This document shows positions 45,473 to 54,152 of a stretch of 64,000 nt of DNA, one piece after another. This DNA comes from Algoriphagus sanaruensis (GTDB taxonomy: Bacteria > Bacteroidota > Bacteroidia > Cytophagales > Cyclobacteriaceae). Numbering within the stretch: the stretch's first letter is position 1; the number at the start of each line of letters is the position of its first letter. The position numbers and the translations under genes are program-made. The notes under the pieces are model-generated. The model was not told where the DNA came from and did not search any database. It saw nothing but the letters and a program-made list of their open reading frames with translations. Location: contig NZ_CP012836.1 of the NCBI RefSeq assembly GCF_001593605.1, forward strand, positions 744,001 through 808,000, in the 5' to 3' direction.

Positions 45473-46360
45473 ATGGATCAAGAACAAAAATTGAAGGAAG
45501 TAGTGCGAGAGCGCTATGGGAAAATCGCTGAGCAAGGAAAAGCTGAAAATGCGGCTTCCTGCTGTGGAGCGACTTCACCTTCCACTAAAGTATATAACAT
45601 CATGATGGACGATTACTCCGGAACCGATGGGTATTTGGAGGATGCGGATTTGGGGCTGGGCTGTGGCTTACCAACCCAATTTGCTCACATCCAAAAAGGA
45701 GACGTAGTGATCGATTTGGGATCTGGCGCTGGAAATGATTGCTTTGTGGCGAGACATGAGACTGGTCCTGAGGGCAAAGTGATCGGAATCGATTTTACCC
45801 CAGCGATGATTAAAAAAGCTAGGGCAAACGCCGAAAAGCTCGGTTACAACAATGTCGAGTTTAGAGAAGGTGATATCGACCAAATGCCAGTTAATGATCA
45901 GGTCGCCGATGTGGTAGTCAGCAATTGTGTGCTCAATCTGGTACCTAATAAAGAAAAGGTCATCCGTGAAATTTACCGTGTACTGAAGCCTGGAGGACAT
46001 TTCAGCATTTCAGATATCGTGTTGATTGGAGATTTGCCTGAGGCCTTAAGACAGGATGCAGAAATGTATGCGGGATGTGTGGCAGGTGCGATTCAAAAAT
46101 CCGATTACTTATCGTTTATTGAACAGGCTGGATTTCAGTCCATTCAAATTCAAAAAGAAAAGATCATCACCTTGCCCGATGATATTTTGGAAAAGTATCT
46201 TTCTCAAGAGGAAATTCAGCAATTCTTATCCAAGCAAACTGGGATTTTCAGTATCACCGTGTATGCTGAAAAGCCGGGAGAAAAAATCAAAAAACCGAAA
46301 CTTAGTCTAGAGCAGTTGCAGTCTTCTTCTTCTTGCGCTCCAGGCTCTGGTTGTTGTTAA
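45473..46360 (+). CDS. arsM: arsenite methyltransferase ArsM
   Basis: 295 residues. SAM-dependent methylation of arsenite to methylated species. The methyltransferase motif I is VIDLGSGAGNDCFVARH (79-95). Cysteines Cys64 (GLGCGLP), Cys152 (VSNCVLN) and Cys202 (AGCVAGA) align with the three As(III)-binding cysteines of characterised ArsM proteins; the last two have the same 50-residue spacing as in the algal enzyme. Extra cysteines appear at 30-31 (SCCG) and in a C-terminal CAPGSGCC tail. It follows arsR by 34 nt. Confidence 0.94.
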   Translation: MDQEQKLKEVVRERYGKIAEQGKAENAASCCGATSPSTKVYNIMMDDYSGTDGYLEDADLGLGCGLPTQFAHIQKGDVVIDLGSGAGNDCFVARHETGPEGKVIGIDFTPAMIKKARANAEKLGYNNVEFREGDIDQMPVNDQVADVVVSNCVLNLVPNKEKVIREIYRVLKPGGHFSISDIVLIGDLPEALRQDAEMYAGCVAGAIQKSDYLSFIEQAGFQSIQIQKEKIITLPDDILEKYLSQEEIQQFLSKQTGIFSITVYAEKPGEKIKKPKLSLEQLQSSSSCAPGSGCC

Positions 46361-46370
46361 AATCAGACTG

Positions 46371-46405
46371 AAGACCTGTCAGGTTTCTAAAACCTGACAG
46401 GTCTT
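46371..46405 (+). terminator. strong hairpin after arsM
   Basis: Perfect 16 bp stem AAGACCTGTCAGGTTT / AAACCTGACAGGTCTT with 3-base loop CTA and a following T-tract. The stem motif (ACCTGTCAGG) resembles a dispersed inverted repeat found in many Bacteroidota genomes. It separates arsM from the arsC-like gene by a 75 bp gap, so it may terminate or limit read-through. Confidence 0.8.
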
Positions 46406-46434
46406 TTTCATTCAAAAAATAGTTAGCCCTCCCC

Positions 46435-47064
46435 ATGAAAAGAAAAACGCTTGATCCCAAATTGGAACAAACTATCAAAATAGCCAATGAACTTCCCATT
46501 TCTTCCGACCGCAAAGCCGTTTTAGAGGTTCTGATCCAATACATTCAGAAAAAAGTTGACCAAGGCGAGGAGGTCAATCTCAATTTCATCTGCACGCACA
46601 ATTCCCGTAGGAGTCAGTTTTCACAGATTTGGGCAAAAACAGCTGCAGATCTATATGGCATTCCGGCAAATTGTTATTCTGGTGGAGTAGAAGTGACGGC
46701 CTTTAACGAACGAGCAGTCAATTCCCTGAAGCGGAGTGGGTTTCGGATTTCTTGCAAAGAAAATGGCTCGAATCCGATTTATCTTTTGTCATATTCAGAG
46801 AATAGCGAACCGATACTTGCATTTTCAAAACTCTATGATGATCCGATCAACAAAGCCTCTCGATTTGCAGCGGTGATGACCTGTGATCATGCCGATGAAA
46901 ACTGCCCATTCATCCCTGGTACGGAACAACGGATTCCTGTTCGTTACGAAGATCCCAAGGCTTTTGACGATACTGAACTGGAATCTTCCAAATACGATGA
47001 ACGTTCTCAGCAAATTGCATCTGAAATGCTTTATGTTTTTTCTCAGGTGAAAAATAAGATTTGA
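46435..47064 (+). CDS. arsenate reductase-like low-molecular-weight phosphatase
   Basis: 209 residues. The CX5R phosphatase loop is FICTHNSRRS, Cys53 to Arg59, of the low-molecular-weight tyrosine phosphatase/ArsC fold. Downstream cysteines in FRISCKENG and VMTCDHADENCPFIPG supply the resolving thiols expected of a thioredoxin-type arsenate reductase. Position after arsR-arsM makes arsenate reduction the likely role, though many such genes are labelled protein-tyrosine phosphatase. An N-terminal helical segment of ~45 residues precedes the core. Confidence 0.85.
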   Translation: MKRKTLDPKLEQTIKIANELPISSDRKAVLEVLIQYIQKKVDQGEEVNLNFICTHNSRRSQFSQIWAKTAADLYGIPANCYSGGVEVTAFNERAVNSLKRSGFRISCKENGSNPIYLLSYSENSEPILAFSKLYDDPINKASRFAAVMTCDHADENCPFIPGTEQRIPVRYEDPKAFDDTELESSKYDERSQQIASEMLYVFSQVKNKI

Positions 47065-47293
47065 ATTTCGAGCAATTTAATTTTCAGCTCAAGGGATAAA
47101 TGCGGTTGATTTTATCATCGATCTATTCGGTAAAATAATCAGAACCTGACTTTTACTTTCTCAAAATATTAAACTGCTTGATAATCACTTGGCTTAATTT
47201 TTGACTCAAAAAATCTCATACCTGAAATGAACCATTTCCCAAGATTTGGCTATTTTCAAACCACTCAATCATTCACAACCAAACACCATTTTT

Positions 47294-47470
47294 ATGACCG
47301 AACAACAAAAACAAGCGCTAGAGCAGGCCATTGCTTCTCTGAAGTCCCAACTTACCGGTGACATGTTTGCAGATATGGAAGTACGCGATCAAATCCACAA
47401 TTTGGAGATGCAACTCAAAGGGGTAAAGCCTATGGATTCTCATTTTGACTGTGTAGGCTGCGGAAGCTAA
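47294..47470 (+). CDS. 58-residue protein ending in a CxxC motif
   Basis: Begins at the ATG at 47294. The first ~45 residues are predicted helical with heptad spacing (QALEQAIASLKSQL, VRDQIHNLEMQLKG), and the C-terminus is DCVGCGS, a possible metal- or thiol-reactive pair. A strong terminator follows. It lies 230 bp after the arsC-like gene, in a gap that holds no other recognisable gene. Not recognised as a known family; a role linked to arsenic stress is speculation based on position and the terminal cysteines. Confidence 0.6.
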   Translation: MTEQQKQALEQAIASLKSQLTGDMFADMEVRDQIHNLEMQLKGVKPMDSHFDCVGCGS

Positions 47471-47497
47471 TCTGTACGATTAAGATCTTGACAAGAA

Positions 47498-47521
47498 AAA
47501 AAGAGGCTTTGGCCTCTTTTT
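47498..47521. terminator. bidirectional terminator
   Basis: Stem AAAAAGAGGC / GCCTCTTTTT with loop TTTG. Serves the 58-residue protein gene on the plus strand and the small membrane protein gene on the minus strand. Confidence 0.85.
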
Positions 47522-47725
47522 TCATTTTTGGGGGAAAAGGTAAAATAGCCCTGCTGAAACCAGCAAGGAAATCGCAATCAGGATGAGAATTGCTAATCTT
47601 TCCTGTCTGCAAAACAAGAAAAAAGTGACCTCTCCATTTCTTTTGGAATAAGTCCTCTTGGCTATGGAGGCGACGGCAAATAGGGTGATTCCGAAGACTA
47701 GCAGATAAGAAAATATCCACATCAT
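47522..47725 (-). CDS. small two-helix membrane protein, unknown
   Basis: 67 residues with the start at 47725 (an alternative ATG lies one codon later). Two hydrophobic helices, about 3-21 (WIFSYLLVFGITLFAVASI) and 42-63 (LAILILIAISLLVSAGLFYL), flank a basic cytosolic loop (AKRTYSKRNG). The stop codon abuts a strong terminator, supporting expression. No family recognised. Confidence 0.5.
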   Translation of the reverse strand: MMWIFSYLLVFGITLFAVASIAKRTYSKRNGEVTFFLFCRQERLAILILIAISLLVSAGLFYLFPQK

Positions 47726-47922
47726 GTGGCAATATTCTATAGGATTGCACAAAATCAAAATTTCCCCCTAAAACTTAACATTGGGATCTTCCAAATATTC
47801 AGTTTGGGAAAATTTGAAAGGAATCACCGAAAGCAAATTCAAATTCTGTTTCGCCTTACTACTGCTTTGAATTTATTCCGTTCAAGTGGTTACTTTGTCC
47901 CAATTACAAAAATACACTCAGA

Positions 47923-48531
47923 TTGCATCGCTATTTTATTATCTATAAACCTTTCGGTATCCTGTCCCAGTTTACTGGCGAGGAAGAAGGGACTTTAGCT
48001 TCAGTAGGAGACTTCCCAAAAGAAGTATATCCTGTGGGGAGACTGGACAAAGACTCCGAAGGCCTTTTGCTTCTCACGGATGATAAATGGCTCAATCATC
48101 ATCTTCTCAATCCTAGATTTGGACATCAACGTACCTATTTAGCTCAGGTGGAGGGAATCCCGACGCCTGAAGCACTAAAAGAACTTGGAAAAGGGGTGAC
48201 GATTACGGTCGATGGGAGTCCTTATTCCACGAAACCAGCCATTGCAAAATTAGTGGAACAAGAGCCTGAACTTCCCGAGCGAAACCCTCCAATCCGATAC
48301 CGAGCTGCCATTCCAACTTCTTGGATTTCCTTGACTTTGATCGAGGGAAAAAATCGCCAGGTTCGTAAGATGACCGCAGCCGTTGGATTCCCAACCTTGA
48401 GGCTGGTTAGGTTTTCGATGGAGAAAATTTCGATAGAAGGTTTTCAGGTGGGAGAGATAAGAGAATTTGAACAAGATTGGATCTATCGAAAGTTGGGCTT
48501 GACAGGATTTGCAAAAACAAAAAAGAGGTAG
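47923..48531 (+). CDS. RluE-type rRNA pseudouridine synthase (RsuA/RluB/E/F family)
   Basis: 202 residues. The frame has no ATG before the conserved start; TTG at 47923 gives the right N-terminus (HRYFIIYKPFGILSQF). Catalytic region VGRLDKDSEGLLLLTDD with the active-site Asp (RLD), and LTLIEGKNRQVRKMTAAVGF downstream, both family signatures. The missing S4 domain and ~200 length point to the RluE/RluF subgroup, which modifies 23S rRNA; the exact target uridine is not certain. Confidence 0.9.
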   Translation: MHRYFIIYKPFGILSQFTGEEEGTLASVGDFPKEVYPVGRLDKDSEGLLLLTDDKWLNHHLLNPRFGHQRTYLAQVEGIPTPEALKELGKGVTITVDGSPYSTKPAIAKLVEQEPELPERNPPIRYRAAIPTSWISLTLIEGKNRQVRKMTAAVGFPTLRLVRFSMEKISIEGFQVGEIREFEQDWIYRKLGLTGFAKTKKR

Positions 48532-48664
48532 CAGTACCCTCTTAAAAAATCCTAAAATCCGATTCAAATCAAGACTTTTCCACTGGAAGGATTTAAGATT
48601 GTCCATTGGATCAAATTCCCCTATTTTAGACCCGCTATTGTAGCAGTACTAACACAACACATCC

Positions 48665-49636
48665 ATGCATCAGGAAAAAATCGCCGAAGTCATACAGGAA
48701 GTAAAGAAAGTAGTGGTTGGACAGGATAAGATGGTCAATCGATTACTGATTGGTCTGTTTACCAATGGACACATTCTCCTCGAAGGGGTGCCTGGATTGG
48801 CTAAGACCCTGACGGTAAATACGCTCGCCAAAGTACTTCATTTAGACTTTAATAGAATCCAGTTCACTCCAGATTTGCTTCCGGCTGATTTGATCGGAAC
48901 CATGATTTATAATCAGCAGACAGCTTCTTTCGAAGTGAAGAAAGGTCCTATATTCTCAAATCTCATCTTAGCAGATGAGGTTAACCGATCTCCAGCAAAA
49001 GTGCAATCGGCCCTATTGGAAGCGATGCAAGAAAAGCAGGTAACCATTGGGGAGACTACCTTTCCATTGGATCGGCCTTTTTTGGTATTGGCCACTCAAA
49101 ATCCCGTGGATCAGGAAGGAACGTATCCACTTCCTGAGGCGCAAGTGGACCGTTTTATGATGAAGGTTCACATTGATTATCCTTCCAAAGCAGACGAACT
49201 TGAAGTCATGCGAAGAATGGCCAATATGTCATTTGACTCTCAAGTAAGACCAATTTTGACCAAGCAGGACATCTTTGATATTCGATCTCAGATCAATGCG
49301 GTCAATATTGCAGAGCCTTTGGAGCATTATATTATCGAGTTGGTATTTGCCACCCGATTCCCGCAACAGTACGGACTCAAGGAAGAGGCTAAATACATCA
49401 TGTTTGGTGTTTCTCCGAGAGCAAGTATCAATTTAAACCTGGCCGCCAAGGCAATTGCCTATTTGGATGGCCGCGATTATGTATTGCCTGAGGATATTAA
49501 AGAGATTGCTGAGGACGTCTTGAATCACCGTATTTTGCTGAATTACGAGGCGGAAGCAGATAATGTAGACTCCAGAAAGCTAGTTAGAACCCTATTGGAA
49601 AAGGTGCCGATTAACAAGTCGGTAACATTGAAATAA
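48665..49636 (+). CDS. MoxR family AAA+ ATPase
   Basis: 323 residues. MoxR ATPases act as chaperones that assemble or activate partner protein complexes, often beside VWA-domain and DUF58 genes. Walker A LLEGVPGLAKTLTV near 38-51, Walker B ILADEVNRSPAKVQSALLE near 101-119, sensor TFPLDRPFLVLATQNPVDQ, and a C-terminal helical lid. The usual DUF58/VWA partners do not follow here; a terminator is directly downstream, so this copy is alone. Confidence 0.94.
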   Translation: MHQEKIAEVIQEVKKVVVGQDKMVNRLLIGLFTNGHILLEGVPGLAKTLTVNTLAKVLHLDFNRIQFTPDLLPADLIGTMIYNQQTASFEVKKGPIFSNLILADEVNRSPAKVQSALLEAMQEKQVTIGETTFPLDRPFLVLATQNPVDQEGTYPLPEAQVDRFMMKVHIDYPSKADELEVMRRMANMSFDSQVRPILTKQDIFDIRSQINAVNIAEPLEHYIIELVFATRFPQQYGLKEEAKYIMFGVSPRASINLNLAAKAIAYLDGRDYVLPEDIKEIAEDVLNHRILLNYEAEADNVDSRKLVRTLLEKVPINKSVTLK

Positions 49637-49652
49637 CATGAAAAGCTGATTT

Positions 49653-49680
49653 AAAAGGCTTCTCGGAGGAGAAGCCTTTT
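49653..49680 (+). terminator. terminator after the MoxR gene
   Basis: Stem AAAAGGCTTCTC / GAGAAGCCTTTT with loop GGAG, followed by TTT. Confidence 0.9.
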
Positions 49681-49822
49681 TTTATGCCTTTTCTGTTAAT
49701 CCAATATTAAATTCGGTGTCGATTTTTAAAAAAAGCATAATTCGGTTCATTGTTCTGAGTAAAATTTTTGGGTTCACCTTTGTTCCGTGAAACCACACTA
49801 CCAACTCTCAACACTATCTCAA

Positions 49823-51058
49823 ATGAATCGAATGAAGAATTTAGCAGCACTACTCTTACTAGTGACTTTCGCATTGACAAGTTGTATTCAAGGCAATGAA
49901 AAGCCTGGTGATAATACAGATACAGGTAGCGAACTGCTGATTAACTCCAACATTACCACCAATACTACATGGACTACTGGAAATACCTATGTATTGGGTA
50001 CCCGAGTTACAGTTGTTTCTGGTGCAACTCTAACCATTCAGCCAGGTGTAATCATTAAAGGTGAAGTAGGAACAGGAGCAAATGCTACCGCGCTAATCAT
50101 AGCTAGAGGTGCAAAAATCAATGCTCAAGGTACTTCAACCCAACCAATCATTTTCACTTCAGTTGCTGACGAAATCAAGCCAGGTCAAGTCGCATCTCCT
50201 AATCTTGAGCCTACTTTGGAAGGTCTTTGGGGAGGTTTGATCATCCTTGGAAAAGCAAAAGGTTCTTTTGCTGGTGATGTAACTGAAATTCAAATTGAAG
50301 GTATTCCGGCTTCTGATACCAATGGATTATATGGCGGAAGCGATGATGCTGATAATTCTGGTGTATTGAAATATGTATCTATCCGTCACGGGGGTGCAAA
50401 TATCGGTGAAGGTAACGAAATCAACGGCCTTACTTTAGGTGCTGTAGGTTCTGGAACAGTAATCGAAAACATCGAAGTAGTCGGTAACCAAGATGATGGA
50501 ATCGAATGGTTCGGTGGAACTGTTAACGTTAAAAATGTACTTATCTGGAACTCTGGAGATGATGCCTTAGATACCGACCAAGGATGGGCAGGTACTTTGG
50601 ATAACTTCATCGTATTCTGTGGCGCAAATACTGACCATGCGCTTGAAATCGATGGTCCTGAAGGTTCTTACAATGCAGGTCACACCGTAAAAAATGGTAC
50701 TGTAAAAGGAAATCCAGCCTCTGAGTTTGGTGACTTTAGAGCCGGTGCTAGAGGTTCTTTCAGCAACATTTATTTCTTCAACTTCCCTGCACCAGCTGAC
50801 AATAACAACGCAGGAAGAGGTGACCTTTCATTATCTGGAGACGCAACCCTAGCCAACTTCCAATCTGGAATTTTAACATTCTCTAATCTTCAAGCAACCC
50901 TCGCAAGTGGCGTGACCCTAACGACAGCGTTCAGAAATGGCACCGATGTACATGCTTCTGAAGTTGCTGCTGGAGCAAACACTGTAGGAGCAAACAAGTC
51001 TGCATTTACTGGATGGACTTGGGCTGCTGCTGCTAACCAATTAAGCGATATTAAATAA
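49823..51058 (+). CDS. beta-helix-like lipoprotein upstream of a TonB receptor
   Basis: 411 residues from the ATG at 49823 (the frame extends to a GTG at 49787). Lipoprotein: lipobox ALTSC, acceptor Cys21. The mature part repeats short strand-turn units typical of a right-handed beta-helix: GATLTIQPGVIIKGE, GLWGGLIILGKAKGS, GVLKYVSIRHGG, NIEVVGNQDDGIEWFGG, VKNVLIWNSGDDALDTDQGW. The following TonB-dependent receptor begins 80 bp later, so they likely form one unit. Codon use (few CGA/CGG) suggests high expression, unlike its neighbours. The ligand is unknown. The box CACCTTTG near 49775 may be its promoter. Confidence 0.8.
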   Translation: MNRMKNLAALLLLVTFALTSCIQGNEKPGDNTDTGSELLINSNITTNTTWTTGNTYVLGTRVTVVSGATLTIQPGVIIKGEVGTGANATALIIARGAKINAQGTSTQPIIFTSVADEIKPGQVASPNLEPTLEGLWGGLIILGKAKGSFAGDVTEIQIEGIPASDTNGLYGGSDDADNSGVLKYVSIRHGGANIGEGNEINGLTLGAVGSGTVIENIEVVGNQDDGIEWFGGTVNVKNVLIWNSGDDALDTDQGWAGTLDNFIVFCGANTDHALEIDGPEGSYNAGHTVKNGTVKGNPASEFGDFRAGARGSFSNIYFFNFPAPADNNNAGRGDLSLSGDATLANFQSGILTFSNLQATLASGVTLTTAFRNGTDVHASEVAAGANTVGANKSAFTGWTWAAAANQLSDIK

Positions 51059-51138
51059 ACAACCAATATCAGGGGGAAAAGATCTTGCAAGGGTCTTTTC
51101 TCCCTGAACCTTTAAAAAAGCATTACTCTAATTGCTGT

Positions 51139-54042
51139 ATGAAAAAGAACAAAAAACAATTTGCTGTGAAGCCTCTGTTGATTCTTATCCTGATCATTGC
51201 ATTTCAATTGCTAACAGGATTTGTGTTTGCACAGAACGGCACATTGAGAGGTACTATCCTTGATGAAAAAACAGGAGAACCTCTATTTGGCGTTTCGGTA
51301 TTAGTTAAAGAAAACTCAACCGGAGCCATCTCAGACTTTGATGGAAAATTTGAAATCCAAGTCGCCCCAGGAACTTACACCCTGCAAATCAGCTACATTT
51401 CCTACTCTACTGTAGAAGTTACCAGCTTGGTCGTAACAGCAGGTGAAGTAACTGTATTGAATGACATTTTAATGAAGGAGGAAGCCTCCGAATTGGAAAC
51501 GGTAACCGTTTCTGCTGCTGCGATTAAAACTACTGAAGCAGCGCTTTTGGCCGTGAAAAGAAATGCCCCTAACGTGATGGACGGAATCACGGCTTCTACT
51601 TTCAGACAAATCGGCGATGGTGATGCGGCTTCGGCTGTAAAGCGCGTGACTGGTGTTTCTATTGAAGGTGGAAAGTATGTATATGTAAGAGGTCTAGGTG
51701 ATCGATATACCAAGACTGTATTAAATGGCATGGATATTCCAGGTTTGGATCCAGATCGGAACACCATCCAAATGGATATCTTCCCAACCAATGTGATCGA
51801 CAACATTATGGTGTCTAAGTCATTTTCTGCTGAATTACCTGCTGATTTTACGGGTGGTGTAGTAGACATTGAGACTAAGGATTTCCCTGAAGAAAAGACC
51901 ATGCGTTTGGGTATTTCTGGAGGAATCAACCCATCTATGCATTTCAATAGTAACTACATCTCTTATCAGGGCGGAAAAACAGATTTTTTAGGTTTTGACA
52001 ACGGAACTAGAGCGATTCCTACTGGAGGAAGCTCAACAATTCCTCAATTTGGTCAAGTAGTGGGTAATCCTAATGGAGCAAAAGGACAAGAGTATCAGTC
52101 AATCCTTTCTAGCTTCAATAAAACATTAGCTCCAACTCAAGGAACAAGCCTAATGGACTTTGGCCTTTCTTTCTCACTCGGTAATCAAATTGCAAGACCA
52201 AAGGCAACTTGGGGATATAGCGCTGGTTTGACCTACAAAAACGAGACGGAATTTTACAGAAACGCTGAATATAACCTTTTCGCCAAGCCAATCAGCCAAG
52301 GCGAAACAGAGCTCGATCCATTGGAAAGCCAAAGAGGTGATATCGGTTCCAATAATGTTCTTCTTGGTGGAATGGCAGGTATCGCTCTTAAGACAGCAAC
52401 ATCTAAGTACAAACTGAATGTATTGCATTTGCAAAATGGAGAAACAAAGTCTGGTTTGTTTGATTTTGTGAACACCAACCTTGGAGCAAACTTCGAAGCA
52501 AAGCAATACAACCTTGAATATTCGCAACGAGCGCTTTCAAGCATCTTGCTTTCAGGTAATCATTTCATCGGTGGAAGAGATTGGGAAATCAACTGGAGAT
52601 TGGCTCCAACCCGATCTACAATCGAAGATCCAGATGTAAGATTTACCAGATTTAGAATCCCGAATAATACCATCTCCACGGAAGTAGGCTTGCCAACTCG
52701 TATCTGGAGAAGTTTGGAAGAATACAATGTGACTGGTAAGTTAGACTTGACTAGAAACTTTGACCTATTTGCTAGAGATGCCAAATTGAAATTTGGTGGA
52801 GCTTATACGTTCAAGTTTAGAGATTTCCAAATTCAGAGTTTCCAGTTCCCAACTGGTGACACCCAGTTTGATGGAAATCCAAACAACATCTTGAATCAAG
52901 ACAACCTTTTCTCTGCTGAAAACAGAAATGGTGTTCGTTACAACCCAGACTTTATCCCTACAAATCCAAACGAATATCAGGGATATGTAACCAATGCAGC
53001 TGGATATGCTTCTTTGGAATCAAATCCCACAGAAAAATTAAAAGCAATCATGGGCTTGCGTGTAGAAAAATTCAATCAGTTCTACACTGGAACCAACCAA
53101 ACCGGAAGCATTAAGTATGATTTGGTAGAAATGCTTGATGACCTTGATTTCTTCCCAACATTAAACTTGGTATACGCGGTAAAAGAAAATCAAAATCTGA
53201 GATTCTCTGGATCAAGAACCATCGCAAGACCTTCTTTCAAAGAATTGTCTTATGCGGAAATCCTTGACCCGATTACTGGCCGAACATTTATCGGAGGTCT
53301 TTACAAAGAAACCACAAACGGTGGCAATGAAGTAATTTGGGACGGAAACTTAACTTCTACCAGAATCAACAACTTTGATTTGAGATGGGAGGCATTCCAG
53401 CAAAGAGGTCAAATGGTTTCTTTGAGCGCGTTCTATAAAACCTTCGACCGACCAATCGAAATCGTTCAATTCTTGGCTGACCCAGGATCTTTCCAAGCTA
53501 GAAACGTAGGAAATGGTACCGTAATGGGAGTCGAAGTAGAATTCAGAAAGTCTTTGAGTTTCTTAAGTCCTTCTTTGGAAAAATTCCTTTGGAATACCAA
53601 CGTAACCGTGACTGAATCTCAAATCAAAATGTCTGAATCTGAATTTAGATCTCGTACGCTTACTGCACGTGAAGGTCAGGAAATTAAAGATACCCGAGAT
53701 ATGGCTGGACAAGCTCCATACATTATCAACACCGGAATTTCATTCAATGACTTTGCAAGAGGCTGGGAAGCTGGCGTATTCTACAACGTACAAGGTGCTA
53801 CTTTGAACTATGTAGGCTTTGGTAACCGTACAGATACATACTCTGTTCCTTTCCATTCCTTGAATATGAACGTAAACAAGTCTTTTGGTGCTGATGAGCG
53901 CGTAAGATTGAACTTTGGTGTACAAAACCTTTTGAACGATAAGCGTGAGTTTGTCTTCAGTTCTTACGGAGCACAAGATCAAATCTTCTCAAGCTTAGCA
54001 CCAGGAGTAAAGGTGAGCTTTGGGGCTTCCTTCTCTTTCTAA
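51139..54042 (+). CDS. TonB-dependent receptor with CarboxypepD_reg-like N-terminal domain
   Basis: 967 residues from the ATG at 51139 (the frame is open to 51085). Signal peptide to about residue 32 (FQLLTGFVFAQ), then a CarboxypepD_reg-like domain (GTLRGTILDEKTGEPLFGVS), a plug domain (VKRVTGVSIEGGKYVYVRGL, GMDIPGLDPDRN, DFTGGVVDIET) and an outer-membrane beta barrel ending in the aromatic GVKVSFGASFSF. It imports a ligand at the outer membrane using TonB energy. No SusD-like lipoprotein is present; the beta-helix lipoprotein upstream takes that place. Arg is encoded mainly by AGA, unlike most of the window. Confidence 0.95.
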   Translation: MKKNKKQFAVKPLLILILIIAFQLLTGFVFAQNGTLRGTILDEKTGEPLFGVSVLVKENSTGAISDFDGKFEIQVAPGTYTLQISYISYSTVEVTSLVVTAGEVTVLNDILMKEEASELETVTVSAAAIKTTEAALLAVKRNAPNVMDGITASTFRQIGDGDAASAVKRVTGVSIEGGKYVYVRGLGDRYTKTVLNGMDIPGLDPDRNTIQMDIFPTNVIDNIMVSKSFSAELPADFTGGVVDIETKDFPEEKTMRLGISGGINPSMHFNSNYISYQGGKTDFLGFDNGTRAIPTGGSSTIPQFGQVVGNPNGAKGQEYQSILSSFNKTLAPTQGTSLMDFGLSFSLGNQIARPKATWGYSAGLTYKNETEFYRNAEYNLFAKPISQGETELDPLESQRGDIGSNNVLLGGMAGIALKTATSKYKLNVLHLQNGETKSGLFDFVNTNLGANFEAKQYNLEYSQRALSSILLSGNHFIGGRDWEINWRLAPTRSTIEDPDVRFTRFRIPNNTISTEVGLPTRIWRSLEEYNVTGKLDLTRNFDLFARDAKLKFGGAYTFKFRDFQIQSFQFPTGDTQFDGNPNNILNQDNLFSAENRNGVRYNPDFIPTNPNEYQGYVTNAAGYASLESNPTEKLKAIMGLRVEKFNQFYTGTNQTGSIKYDLVEMLDDLDFFPTLNLVYAVKENQNLRFSGSRTIARPSFKELSYAEILDPITGRTFIGGLYKETTNGGNEVIWDGNLTSTRINNFDLRWEAFQQRGQMVSLSAFYKTFDRPIEIVQFLADPGSFQARNVGNGTVMGVEVEFRKSLSFLSPSLEKFLWNTNVTVTESQIKMSESEFRSRTLTAREGQEIKDTRDMAGQAPYIINTGISFNDFARGWEAGVFYNVQGATLNYVGFGNRTDTYSVPFHSLNMNVNKSFGADERVRLNFGVQNLLNDKREFVFSSYGAQDQIFSSLAPGVKVSFGASFSF

Positions 54043-54070
54043 GAATTTTCCAACTACCACAATGATCAAA

Positions 54071-54099
54071 AGGGCCTCCTTCCGGGAGGTCTTTTTTTA
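54071..54099 (+). terminator. terminator after the TonB receptor gene
   Basis: Hairpin AGGGCCTCC / GGAGGTCT with loop TTCCG and two G:T pairs, followed by TTTTTTT. Confidence 0.85.
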
Positions 54100-54152
54100 T
54101 TTATGCTATCCGATCAAACTGGATGTAGAAAGGGATTTTGCTAAATTGAAGG

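Noticed and set aside
47430..47750. Possible 106-residue minus-strand protein
   Set aside because: It overlaps the small membrane protein and its terminator, has no recognisable domain, and would run through a strong hairpin.
48532..48560. Hairpin AAGAGG / CCTCTT after the RluE-type gene as a terminator
   Set aside because: A plus-strand T-tract is missing (an A-run follows); it could only work for the minus strand, which has no gene there.
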